A stretch of DNA of 25,220 nucleotides from Scenedesmus sp. ARA3. Taxonomy: Eukaryota > Chlorophyta > Chlorophyceae > Sphaeropleales > Scenedesmaceae. Positions 1-10,209 of the stretch are shown piece after piece. Below the pieces are notes generated by a model. It saw only the letters and a list, made by a program, of their open reading frames with translations. It made no database searches and had not been told where the DNA came from. Numbering within the stretch: position 1 is the first letter of the stretch; each line of letters begins with the position of its first letter. Position numbers and translations under genes: made by a program. The DNA lies in the NCBI GenBank assembly GCA_004335835.1, contig RWJK01001415.1, forward strand, positions 12,064 to 37,283. The letters run 5' to 3'.

Positions 1-157
1 ACGAAAAATAACGCTGGCCGGAAGGCCACAGTCTCCGTCCTCATTCTATTCGTCCGGGTAAAGTGGTGTGACAACAGTCTGACGCGTGAGTCGCTGTACT
101 CCTCAGACAGCCTCTTTTGATGTTCAAGGCTTCTGGCATTCAAACGCTGCCAAGCAT

Positions 158-460
158 TCAGCCGCCACTCACAGAGGTACATGGTGCGCTTCGTCTTAGC
201 GGGCAGCTTCGCCAGCAGCGTCTTCTCCACTGTGTTGCCAACCACGCCATCAACGTGCGTCGATCTGAACTTCTACACATGTGATCTTCTAATATCAGGA
301 AGGCTATCAGCTGCGTGACAATGTGCACCTGCCACGACCACTCTGGCAATCCGAAAGAGCCACTCACAGAGGTGGATGGTGCGCTTGGTTTTGGCGGGCA
401 CCTTTGCCAGCAGCGTCTTCTCCACTGTGTTGCCCAGCACGCCATCAACATGTGTCACTT
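158..460 (-). repeat. Two 3' partial copies of the GT2 exon 591-859, with donor sites
   Basis: Copies at about 173-254 and 368-448 match the last 80 or so bases of the exon ending at 591 (encoding VGNTVEKTLLAKLPAKTKRT). Each ends at the same place in an intact GTGAGT donor and carries some following intron (the AAGCATTCA or GGCAATCCGA segments). They lack the upstream part of the exon and any acceptor, so they are intron material rather than alternative exons. Confidence 0.8.
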
Positions 461-590
461 ACTGAACTCCTAAATGTGATATACTTGTAACCAGGAAGAT
501 TATCAGCTGCACGCTGATGCGCAGCTGCCACTGCCTCTCTGGCAATCCGATGCCCAAATCCCTGCATGCAAGCATTCAACCGCCACTCAC

Positions 591-3132
591 AGAGGTAGAT
601 GGTGCGCTTGGTTTTAGCCGGCAGCTTTGCCAGCAGCGTCTTCTCCACCGTGTTGCCCACCACGCCATCATCCTCCCCATAGCAGCAGATCAGCACGTGA
701 ACTTGGAACTGGATATCATCTGGGTCCAGTGGGCTGGCTTCATCTGCCACCGGAAGGCCCTTCACGGCTTTCGGTTGGGTGTAGCGGGTGAGGAGGATGC
801 CGTAGCTGAGCGTGGCAGTTGCAGAGATGACCTCGATGGCGAGCACCAGCTGCCCGTACCTGTTGTGTAGTGATGGTTGTAGCAGCATTGACAGCAGTAG
901 CAGTACGCAGTGCCTCAGTGTGCTTGCGTGAATTGAGTTTTCAGATGTTGTGGGTAGCAGCAGCAGTGGCAGCAGTACCAACGGCGGCGGCAGCAGCGGG
1001 TCAGGAGGATGCCGTAGCTCAGCGTGGCTGTTGCGCTGATGACCTCGATTGCCAGCACCAGCTGGCCATACCTGCGATGGAGGTGGCAATTTCAATAGCA
1101 GTGGCAGTACACATAGTGTCGGTAGCAGGCAAGGTGGTGCATCCATAGCTAAGTGTGGCTGTTGCATATATGACCTCAATCGCCAGCAGCAGCTGCCCGT
1201 AATTGTTGTGCAGTGATGGTGATAGCAGCATTGACAGCAGCAGTAGCAGTACAAAGTGCCTCAGTGTGCCTGCGTGAATTGAGTTTTCAGATGTTGTGGG
1301 TAGCAGCAGCAGTGGCAGCGGTACCAACGGCGGCGGCCGCAGCGGGTCAGCAGGGTACCGTAGCTGAGCGTGGCTGTTGCACTGATGTCCTCAATTGCCA
1401 GCACCAGCTGACCGTAGCTGTTGATAATTGCAGCAGCAGCAGGTGGCAGTGGCGGCAGCGCCGGCGGCAGAGCATAACGTGCCGTCAGCAGTATGATGAC
1501 CACTATGGCCAGCACCACCTGGCCGTAGCTGTCCAGCAGATGGTGAAGTCGTACGCCACGGCAGCAATGAAGTTCAATGAGATGGACAGGCCGCCGCAGC
1601 TTGAAACCTTGCGCCCCTGCCAAATTTCAATGCAAACTCAACCCATGCCACAGCAACAGTAGCATGCAGAAGCGCCCAGCAGCACCCCAATACAAAAAAC
1701 TGCAGCGCCCCCCCACCAAAGGGATGATCACTCACGAGGTGTATCCGATGTTGAGTGTGCGTGTGCCACGGATGATGAAGTAGTACACAGCCGCAGCGAT
1801 GAAGTACAGAAAGATGGCCAGGCCGCTCCAGCTCCAGCGCTTGACAATGACCGGGTCAGGGCGCGGCGGCTTGCGCTCGTTCAGCGCATAGATGGGTTCC
1901 TTGATCGGCTGTTAGGGTTGGGGTGGCGGCAGCAGCAACAGCAGTGACGTCAGATTGATGTGTATGGTGAGCCATGATTCAGCGGAACAACCACTGGGCA
2001 ATGTTTTGATGGCGTTGATGGGCTGCTTCAGGCAGCAGCGGCGGCAGCAGCAGCAGCAGCAGTTGCTTGCGGAGTTTAAAGATGCCTCCTGCCGCTGCAT
2101 AGCATTCTCACACGAATCAACGACAAAGTCATGTGCTGCGCTGCATGTTGTGCAGTGCACACAAAGACACCCACTCACTGTCCCTGCTGACTGATCTGAT
2201 CCCACCCACCTGCGGCAGCGGCAGCTTGCCATACACCTCCTGCTGCTCCATCAGCAGCCGCTGCTTGGGCAGCATGCCGTGGCCCTGCCTCACATGAAGC
2301 TCCTCCTGGCTGCCGCTGGTCAGCACAGCCACACCGCCACCTGCAAGAACATTAGATAACAGTATGCTAGTGTGAGACATCCAGCTTCCAGACACACGAG
2401 CGCAATTGTTTTGGTGCGTGCAGCTCCTCCTGGGAGCCGCTGGTCAGCACAGCCACGCCACCACCTGTAAGAACGTCGGATCAGAGTATGCAGTGTGACA
2501 CATCCCAGCTGCAAGGTGCAAGAGTGCGTTTGGCTGTGTGCATGAAGCTCCTCCTGGCTGCCACTGGTCAGCACAGCCACACCACCACCTGCACATGCAA
2601 TCACGAATGAAGAGTCAGGCCATGTAAAACGTATTGTTGCAATCGTGCCATATGGCCCTGCCGCACATGCAGCTCCTCCTGGGAGCCACTGGTCAGCACA
2701 GCCACGCCGCCGCCTGCACATGCAAGCACGAATGACAGAGTCAGGCCATGTGAAACATACTGTTGTGATTGTAGCATGTGGCCCTGCCGCACATGCAGCT
2801 CCTGAGAGCCACTGGTCAGCATAGCCACGCCGCCACCTGCAACAACAATGGATAACAGTATGCTAGTGTGAGACACTCAGCATCTAGGTACACAAGTGAA
2901 ATTGTTTTGGTGCATGCAGCGCCCGGCGAGAAGAGGGCCTCTTGGGAGCCGCTAGTCAGCACAGCCACGCCGCCGCCTGCAAATGCATTCAGGAAGAAGC
3001 CAGAATATGTTGTGTGGCGTGTTGTTGGTGCTGTGCACTGTGAGCCACAACAATGCGATTGTGCTGCCACTCCTGCAAACAGTGTGTCGCCTGCCCTCTG
3101 CTCAACCACATACAGCAGCAGCCACAGCTGCC

Positions 3133-3167
<35 letters not shown>

Positions 3168-4672
3168 CCCCACCTGCTGGGATGTGGTACGCCTGCACGC
3201 CGCCATATGACGCCGGCAGCCCCGAATTCGAACTTGACTGTGAATTTGAATTCACTGCCTCCAGGTACTGAAGTTCACTGTGAGCTGGGATGCGGAACTT
3301 CGGGTCGTAGGGCTTTGCATTTGAATCGAAGGGGTCATGATGATGTTGGTGGTGGTGCTGGTGGGCTTGGTGGTGGGCTGCCGGGCTGCCGGTGGCATGC
3401 TTGGGCGTGCCAATGCGCTTGTGTACGTTCAGTTGGCTGCAGGCGGCAGGCAGAAAGGTGGCAGGTGATGACTCTCAGCGCATTGCTGTGTTTGGTGCAG
3501 TGAATAGTGGGCGAGGGCGAACGGTGGCGTGCTTGGGCGTGCCGATGCGCTTGAGCACGTTCAGCTGGCTGCAAGCGGCAGGCAAAAAGGCGGCAGGTGA
3601 TAGGTCTCAGCGCATTGCTGGGTTTGATGCAGTGAATAGTGGGAGAGCGCAAACGGTGGCATGCTTGGGTGTGCCAATGCGCTTGTGTATGTTCAGCTGG
3701 CTGCAAGCGGCAGGCGAAAAGGGGGCAGGTGATGGGTCTCAGTGCATGGCTGTGTATGATTCAAAGAGCAGTTGGCTGCTGGGCTGCCGGTGGCGTGCTT
3801 GGGTGTGCCGATGCGCTTGTGCACGTTCAGCTGGCTGCAGGGTGGCAAGAAAAGAGAATTTGCATGGATGTGGCAAGTGGTGAGGGCTTACCATTGTCGC
3901 AGTAGGATACCAGCAGTGGGTGGTCATCAGGTTGGTCTTTTGAAGTGATGCAGCACGGGTGGCTCTGCATTGATATGCTCTGCAATACTTGCAGGTTCAC
4001 ATCCATCAGCGCGCTGCAATGCAGCATTGGATATGCTGCATCTAATGCAGCAACATGTCAATTTCACTCAACCAGGCACTCACATGGCAGTGCTGCGGGC
4101 AGAGCTGGACGTCTCACGGCACACAAAGCACTAACTGCCCGGACCCACATGTAACTATCCTCTCTCTCTAAAACAGGCATGCTGGTCACAGATCACGTTG
4201 TTGCCAGTCACATAGTTGTCTCACATGGCAGTGCTTCGGGCAGAGGTGGGCGTCTCAGGACATACAAAACACCAAACACAAGCAGGCTTTTGTACATATC
4301 ACACTGTTGCCAGGTAACAAAGTTGACTCACATGGCAGCGCTTCGGGCAGAGGTGGCCGTCTCTTGCCACACAAAGCAACGCAACAACTTGCTGTTCACA
4401 CACAACACGTTTCACTCAATCAGCCACGGACACTGTCCGGCATGGCATGGCTTTGCTGTAGTCACAATCAATCAAACAAAATCTAACACTCACATTGCAG
4501 TGCTGCGGGCAGAGGTGGGCGTCTCATGGTCCTCTGTGATGCTCCTGCTGCTGCTGATGCCCCCATTCAGGCTGACCGACTGCAGCTCTGCTGATGATGC
4601 AGCTGGCTGTGCATGCCTCCCCGTGTTTATGGCCTTCAGGTTTGGTTTTGGGGGGTCGTGCATCTTATCCAT
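591..4672 (-). CDS. GT2 family membrane glycosyltransferase, cellulose/chitin synthase-like (5' part; 3' end beyond window)
   Basis: Processive GT2 enzymes transfer sugar from UDP-sugars to a growing polysaccharide while embedded in a membrane. Exons on the minus strand: 4494-4672 (start MDKMHDPPKP, cytosolic), 3892-4013, 3174-3436 (His-rich, with KPYDPKFRIP), 2210-2340 (GGGVAVLTSG to LPLPQ), 1736-1908 (membrane segment SGLAIFLYFIAAAVYYFII), a doubtful exon near 1515-1600 (LSISLNFIAAVAYDF), and 591-859. The last holds a hydrophobic stretch (GQLVLAIEVI), then FQVHVLICCYGEDD and KRTIYL. Its donor splits a TGY (Cys) codon, so the next exon probably supplies the D-D-G of the conserved YLCDDG motif; that exon and the catalytic D, D and QxxRW motifs lie off the window. 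Phases agree from 3174-3436 through 1736-1908. The junction between 3892-4013 and 3174-3436 does not phase (ends phase 1, needs phase 2), so a microexon or another donor is missing. The family is fairly sure; the exact polymer is not. Confidence 0.68.
900..1560 (-). repeat. Array of 5' partial copies of the GT2 exon 591-859 (about 347-bp higher-order unit)
   Basis: Copies of the exon start (YGQLVLAIEVISATATLSYG) occur at about 1010-1068, 1146-1206, 1358-1420 and, more diverged, 1500-1545, all upstream of the intact exon start at 859. Most keep an AACAG-type acceptor. A larger unit is visible too: the intron stretch GTGCCTCAGTGTGC..TTTTCAGATGTTGTGGG recurs near 910 and 1257. The copies are in different frames and are separated by CAG/GCA-rich sequence. 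Confidence 0.75.
2420..2985 (-). repeat. Five 5' partial copies of the GT2 exon 2210-2340
   Basis: Copies of the exon start (GGGVAVLTSGSQEEL, about 50 bases) at about 2420-2468, 2541-2591, 2664-2715, 2793-2840 and 2925-2983. Most are preceded by an acceptor of the form TTRCAG or TGCAG on the minus strand. All lie upstream of the intact exon, and spacing is about 120-135 bases. Spacer sequences are themselves duplicated (compare 2346-2420 with 2846-2915, and 2590-2660 with 2715-2790). Confidence 0.82.
3134..3166. repeat. (CAG)11 tract after a GT2 donor
   Basis: Eleven uninterrupted CAG units on the plus strand, read as (CTG)11 in the GT2 transcript, starting a few bases after the GTGGGG donor of exon 3174-3436. 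Polyalanine, polyglutamine, polyserine and polycysteine ORFs across it are repeat artefacts. Confidence 0.9.
3521..3842 (-). repeat. Three 5' partial copies of the GT2 exon 3174-3436
   Basis: Copies of the exon start (LNVHKRIGTPKHAT) at about 3525-3572, 3655-3702 and 3787-3836, each preceded on the minus strand by a CTGCAG acceptor. The unit is about 128 bases and includes intron sequence with GCGCTGAGA. The most upstream copy (3787-3836) continues further into exon sequence (GSPAA) before diverging. Confidence 0.8.
4080..4365 (-). repeat. Three 3' partial copies of the first GT2 exon, with donors
   Basis: Copies of the last 30-35 bases of exon 4494-4672 (encoding ETPTSARSTA) at about 4082-4113, 4224-4255 and 4331-4363. 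Each runs into a GTGAG donor just like the intact one at 4493. All are downstream of the intact exon in the gene's orientation. Confidence 0.8.
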
Positions 4673-4712
4673 GGCTGGTGCTGCTGTTGCTATCGTATGT
4701 AGCTGGCTATGA

Positions 4713-6050
4713 TTAGATGCTGCTATGTGTTAAACATGTTATGTGTAGTGCGTGGGCTGTCTGCTGTGTTGCTGTCTAGAAGCTGGTGAGAGCTGGCACA
4801 AAGCCAGCAGCTGCAGCGGGCGCCAAGGGGCTGCAAGCTCCTGCAGGCAAAGTCAAAGCAATGAAATAAAGGGCATGTAAGCGGCCGGTCAGTATGATGA
4901 CGAATAGCTGGCGGAGGTCCTGATGAGTGCCACTTGCAGCAACCCCAGAAGAGCTGCTGCTCATTTTTGCAAAACCAACAGCTTGCGGGTACCGTTGAAC
5001 AAACAACGCTTGCGTACTGTTTGAATGTTCAAGTGTGCGCATCAAGCGTCTCAGGCGAGTCTGCTGCTAAGCTGTACAGGCACGTCTTGTCTTCGCAGCA
5101 GCACACCTCAGCCCGCCCTTCCACACAGCTGGCGCATTACGCATTTGCGTAGCCTGCTTAACGCTAATAAGACTTACCTTGTAAGTCTATCGTGTTCGCT
5201 TTGTTCCACAACTCTGCAGCAGTGCGTGCACTATTGCTTTCGCCTCGTCTATATCCGTCGCTGCAAAGCTTCAATGTCTACGTTCGCTTGCTGCTAACGC
5301 TAGGAAATACGAATGAACACTGAATGGGTGCTGCAAGGCTGTACATACAGCGGTTTCACAGAAGCTGTAGCACCACCAAACCCTAACAGGCTCTCGCTGC
5401 CTGCGTTCGTATAGTCCAAACGTGATGCTTAAGGCACATCAATTGGGGGATACTCGCTTGTTGCACTGCCACCAGCGAGCTGTCGTGCCAGCAGTACGCA
5501 CATGCCATGTGCACATGCCATGATGGCACAACTCGAAATCAAGCCTGAGAAGTGCTTGCCTTCCGACATCAAAAGCAGCACGAGTGCTGCATGCATGCCA
5601 ATCATAGTAAAGTAGGGTGGTATGTGCCATCCACCATCATGTAGCATATGGCAGCATACACGCAGCGGCTGTGCCGAGCTGCACAATTGCATGCAGGGAA
5701 CTCACATATGTTTGTAGACCTGCATCGCTGCTGTGGCCACCCATGGGCATCAACCCTGCCAACTGAATGGCAAAAGGGAGCATTGCGGAAAAAATCCCAA
5801 GTGCCATGCTGCAGTGCATTTGGCACATCAGCATATGTCGAGCTCACACTCGCAGGCACCGCTGCACAAATAGCTCTGCACATGCACATGCCATCGCTGC
5901 CGCTGCTGACACACGGGAAACACGCTGCAAACCTTGACAGCTGCTGTATGGCACCTCCGGCTGCTGCTGGTGGTGGTGATGGTGCTGCTGCATGCCCTCT
6001 CTTGAACCCTTCAAAAGCTACGTAAACATCAATGAAAGCATTCCAGCTTC
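4713..6050. other. Region without a convincing gene: GT2 promoter side and cycloartenol synthase 3' flank
   Basis: Open frames here (for example 5648-6025 plus and 5602-6240 minus) show no recognisable domain, no convincing splice structure and no family resemblance. The left part should contain the promoter and 5' UTR of the GT2 gene starting at 4672. The right part is probably cycloartenol synthase 3' UTR and flank. I found no TTACA (minus-strand TGTAA) poly(A) signal to fix the 3' end. Confidence 0.5.
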
Positions 6051-6055
6051 CAAAC

Positions 6056-6200
6056 CTACTTCTTCTTGCTAGGCTTGCTGCTGCGCTGGCTGTTCTGCCA
6101 GAAGTCAGAAACCGCACACTGCCACGCCCTGTCGCCCTGGCCACTGCTGCTGCTGCTGCTGCTGTCCCTGCTGTGTCCCAGCAGCACCAGCCCTGATACT
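6056..6200 (-). repeat. 3' partial copy of the last cycloartenol synthase exon, including its stop codon
   Basis: About 145 bases repeat the end of exon 6307-6478, from [13 protein letters not shown] to the stop. The copy reads SSKPSKKK before TAG and keeps the (CAG)n-encoded Ser run, but lacks the acceptor and the NIFPIWALG part. It lies about 250 bases downstream of the true exon, so it is probably in the 3' UTR or beyond. Confidence 0.8.
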
Positions 6201-6306
6201 GATGCTGCTGCTGGTGCTGCTGCACTGGCGGAGCAAGCATCCCTCTTCAACAACCATTAACACGTGGGTGGAAAACACAGTGAACAACTCCAAAGCTTTC
6301 AAGCGC

Positions 6307-9300
6307 CTACTTCTTGCTAGGCTTGCTGCTGGGCTGGCTGTTGTGCCAGAAGTCAGACACAGCACACAGCCACGCCCTGTCGCCCTGGCCACTGCTGCTG
6401 CTGCTGCTGCTGTCCCTGGTGTGTCCCAGCAGTACCAGCCGCCGGTACAGTCCCAGTGCCCAGATGGGGAAGATGTTCCTGCAAGCAGCACAACAGGTGG
6501 CGACAGTTGAGCAGTATAACATGTGTGAACAGTATGATGACAATCAATCAGCAGTACAATGACAGATGGTAGGCAGGGGTAGGCAAAACAAACACTTAGC
6601 AGGACAGCACCACAAGGATTATTTGAGCAGCAGCAACAGTACACAACCTGGCAGAGTTCTTCGTGGTAAAACATGCATTCGCTTAAACCCATGGTAAAAC
6701 AAGCAATCGCTCAAACACAACGCGCTGCCAAAAGCAACTAAAGTTGGTGTGCGAGTGTCGATGCAGTCAAGGCAGCCACCCTCCACCCTAAAACACCTGA
6801 CCAAGTCTATGGCGCAGTAACATGTAGTCAGCGTAAGTGATCATGCAGTTGCGATTGAACACGCCGCTGATGTGCTGCTACTTACACGACCCCAACCCCC
6901 TATAGCATATACCCTGCACCCCAAACCCCAAACAAATTTTATCCAACCCCTTACCTGTAGTTGGCGTAGGTGATCATGCAGTTGCGGTTGAAGACGCCGC
7001 TGATGTGCAGCTGCGGCCAGTCGCCGCTGGCCTGCTGCCCCCCCAACACGCCAGTGATGTGCTGCCATGCAGGAGCCTTGACCCTGTACCCTGCTTTTAT
7101 AAACCCCATACCCAACACTTTACCAAACCCTCACCTGTAGTTGGCGTAGGTGATCATGCAGTTGCGGTTGAACACCCCGCTGATGTGCTGCTGCGGCCAG
7201 TCGCCACTAGCCTGCTGCGCGCGCATCAGGAAAGCAGCGCCCTTGTGCAGCGGCTTAGGGTCTATGGTGTGGTACCCGGCAGCCAGCAGCGCCATCATGG
7301 CCCAGGCGGTGTTGACCACGTGGCTCTCGCCCTCCAGCTGGCTGTACACCTGTTACGTAACATGTTAAGTAACAGAGCAACATGTCACATCAGGGCCTGC
7401 TGTGAATGCTGCTGCCAGACAGTGCCAAGGAGGACATGCATCCTGCTGCACACATCAACCCCACTGTAACAGACACGACCGCCGCCACCCGCACCTGCAC
7501 AAAGCTTCTCTCCAAATTCTCACGCAGCTGTCATGAAACCCACGCTGCGACGCACCTTGTCCTGGCAGGAAAGGTAGCTCTCGCCCCAGCCACCGTCCAG
7601 CCGCTGCTTGTTCACCAGGAAGGAGCAGGCCTTGTGCAGTGCGGGGTCACATCACGCTGCCAGCCAGTAGTGTGAGACCGCAGAACACCTCCTTAGCACA
7701 CACGCACATAACCCAATAACCACCAAAAGCAGAACCCAACGCACCTTGTCCTGGCAAGACAGGTAGCTCTCGCCCCAGCCGCCGTCCAGGCGCTGCTTGC
7801 CCACCAGGAAGGAGCAGGCCTTGTGCAGTGCAGGGTCGCTGGCTGCTGTGTGGCCGCGGCAGGCCAGTGCTGTGGCACCGAACCAGGTGCCATAGGTGAA
7901 GCACACGCCCCAGCTGCCGTACCTGCATGTTGAAACAATGTATTGTTTGAAGTGTTAATCTCCATGTTGATGACAGAGTGATGTGGCCAGGTTCAACACC
8001 AGGCTGCGGCAGTTCAAGCCGGCTGCATGCTTGCGCTGCAGGTCTCAACATTAGCAACACATTCGTGATTTGAACATAATTCATGCGGGTTCGTACGGGT
8101 TTAATACGTTTTTCATACAAGCAGCAGCCTCACCAGGTGCTGTCTGGCTGCTGCTTCCAGAAAATTACACAATCAGGCCTTTAACCGTTTCATGTGATTT
8201 TAGTATGAGCAGCCAGCCTCACCAGGAGCCGTCAGGTCGCTGGATGCGCCGCACGAAGGCCTCCGCCTTGGCCAGCGCTGCTGCGATGGGCTTGGACCAG
8301 CTGCAGGGCACAGGCAACAAGCCGGTGGGTGCGGAAGGTAGCAGGTGCAGTGATTGTGAGTGGCGACTCAAGCACATATGGGGCATGGCGAAAATGTATA
8401 TTGCAGCACGGTGTCGGGCAGCAGCATAGCACGGGGCAGCAGCTGCAACAGAGACAAGCAGCAACGCAACGGCACTAGCGGGTCGGTGGGTGTGAAGATG
8501 CGTAGCAAGCATGCGCCGCACGAAGGCCTCAGCCTTGGCCAGCGCTGCCGCGATGGGCTTTGACCAGCTGCAGCAAGCAAGTGCAGATAGGTGCAGTGGG
8601 TTGGTGTGTGGCCACTGAAGCACACATCGGACACAGCAAAGAGAGGGTGTGGAGATGCATAGCAAGCATAAACCGCACGTTGGCCTCAGCCTTGGTTAGC
8701 GCTGCTGCGATGGGCTTGGACCAGCTGCAAGGCGCACAGGCAGCAAGTAGGTGCAGAGGGCAGAATGTGCATCAGCAAATAATTGGTGTGTGGCCGCTGC
8801 AGCGCGTATGGGACATAATGAGGCAGAAAAAGGGATGCGATTCAACAGGGGCAGCAGCGCTGCTGCGAAGGGACCTGGCCAGCTGCAGGCATCAGCGTCA
8901 AAAAGGGACAGGTGAGTGGAGTGCCATACCCATCTATAAACACCTCAAAACTCAAAGCACACCTGCTGCCTGGGTAGAGCCTGTCGAATGCGCTCAGCGC
9001 AGTGATGCAGGCGCTGGTGCACTGTGAAGGCAGCACACGTCTGACTAATATGAACCATAACACAGCACGCGCCTGCTGCCCGGGCACAGCCTGTCACATG
9101 CGCTCAGCAGGTGCTGTGATGTGCAGACAGCATTGGCTGCTGCAGTGTGTTGTAGAAACCAGAGGCATACCTGCTGCCTGGGTAGAGCCTGTCGAACGCG
9201 CTCAGCGCAGTGATGCAGGCGCTGGTGATGTGCTGACAGTGTCAAAAGCTTTAGTGTGAGTTTGAACCCTGAAACACACCTGCTGCCCGGGTAGAGCCTG

Positions 9301-9398
9301 TCGAACGCGCTCAGCGCAGTGATGCAGGCACTGGTGCACTCCACGTAGCTGTAGTCCACAATGATGTCGCCAAAGGTCTCAGCGGGGTTCAAGATCTG

Positions 9399-9436
<38 letters not shown>

Positions 9437-9529
9437 GCAGCAGTGGTCAGAGCAGTGCGAAGATGAGCACTCCACGTAGCTGTAGTCCACAATGATGTCG
9501 CCAAAGGTCTCAGCGGGGTTCAAGTTCTG

Positions 9530-9567
<38 letters not shown>

Positions 9568-9664
9568 GTGGTCAGAGCAGTGCGAAGATGAGCACTCCAC
9601 GTAGCTGTAGTCCACAATGATGTCGCCAAAGGCTTCGGCGGGGTTCAGGATCTGCATCAGCAGT

Positions 9665-9700
<36 letters not shown>

Positions 9701-10170
9701 GGTCAGAGCAGTGCGAAGTTGAGCACTCCACGTAGCTGTAGTCCACAATGATGTCACCAAAGGTTTCAGCAAGGTTCAGGATCTGCAGCAGCATCAGCAG
9801 CAGCAGTGGCAGCAACAGGCAGCATGATGCTCAACAGCAGTCCACAACAACGTCGCCATATGTTGCCGCGGGGTTCAGGATCTGTGCCAGCAGCAGCAGC
9901 ATCAGCAGCAGCAGCCCACCCGCAGCACTCCCACTACCCCACCCATCTCCAGCCAATGGAAGCTCCTCGTGTTTTCATACGTGGCCATGCCACCATCGCT
10001 GTTCTGGTAGCTCAGAATGACCCGCACAGCTGCCTCCAGCCTCTTTCTGCTGATGCCTTCTCCCACTAAGCCTGGCTGCTGCAGCGCTGCAAGGCCCAGT
10101 GCTATCAAATACACTCGCGACACCCATCAATAGCGCACCAAAAGAAGCTGATACACACACATTACATGAT

Positions 10171-10209
<39 letters not shown>

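Noticed and set aside
3521..4527. Regularly spaced short repeats resembling a CRISPR array
   Set aside because: The repeats are copies of GT2 exon ends with splice sites and the spacers are duplicated intron, in a eukaryotic gene. No Cas genes are present.
158..4672. Transposon or retroelement origin of the repeat arrays
   Set aside because: No terminal repeats, reverse transcriptase or transposase is seen, and each array matches only its adjacent exon and intron. Copies retain intron sequence, so they are not retrocopies.
5602..6240. 212-residue minus-strand ORF as a separate gene
   Set aside because: No family resemblance, its right part overlaps the duplicated cycloartenol synthase tail in another frame, and no splice or start evidence supports it.
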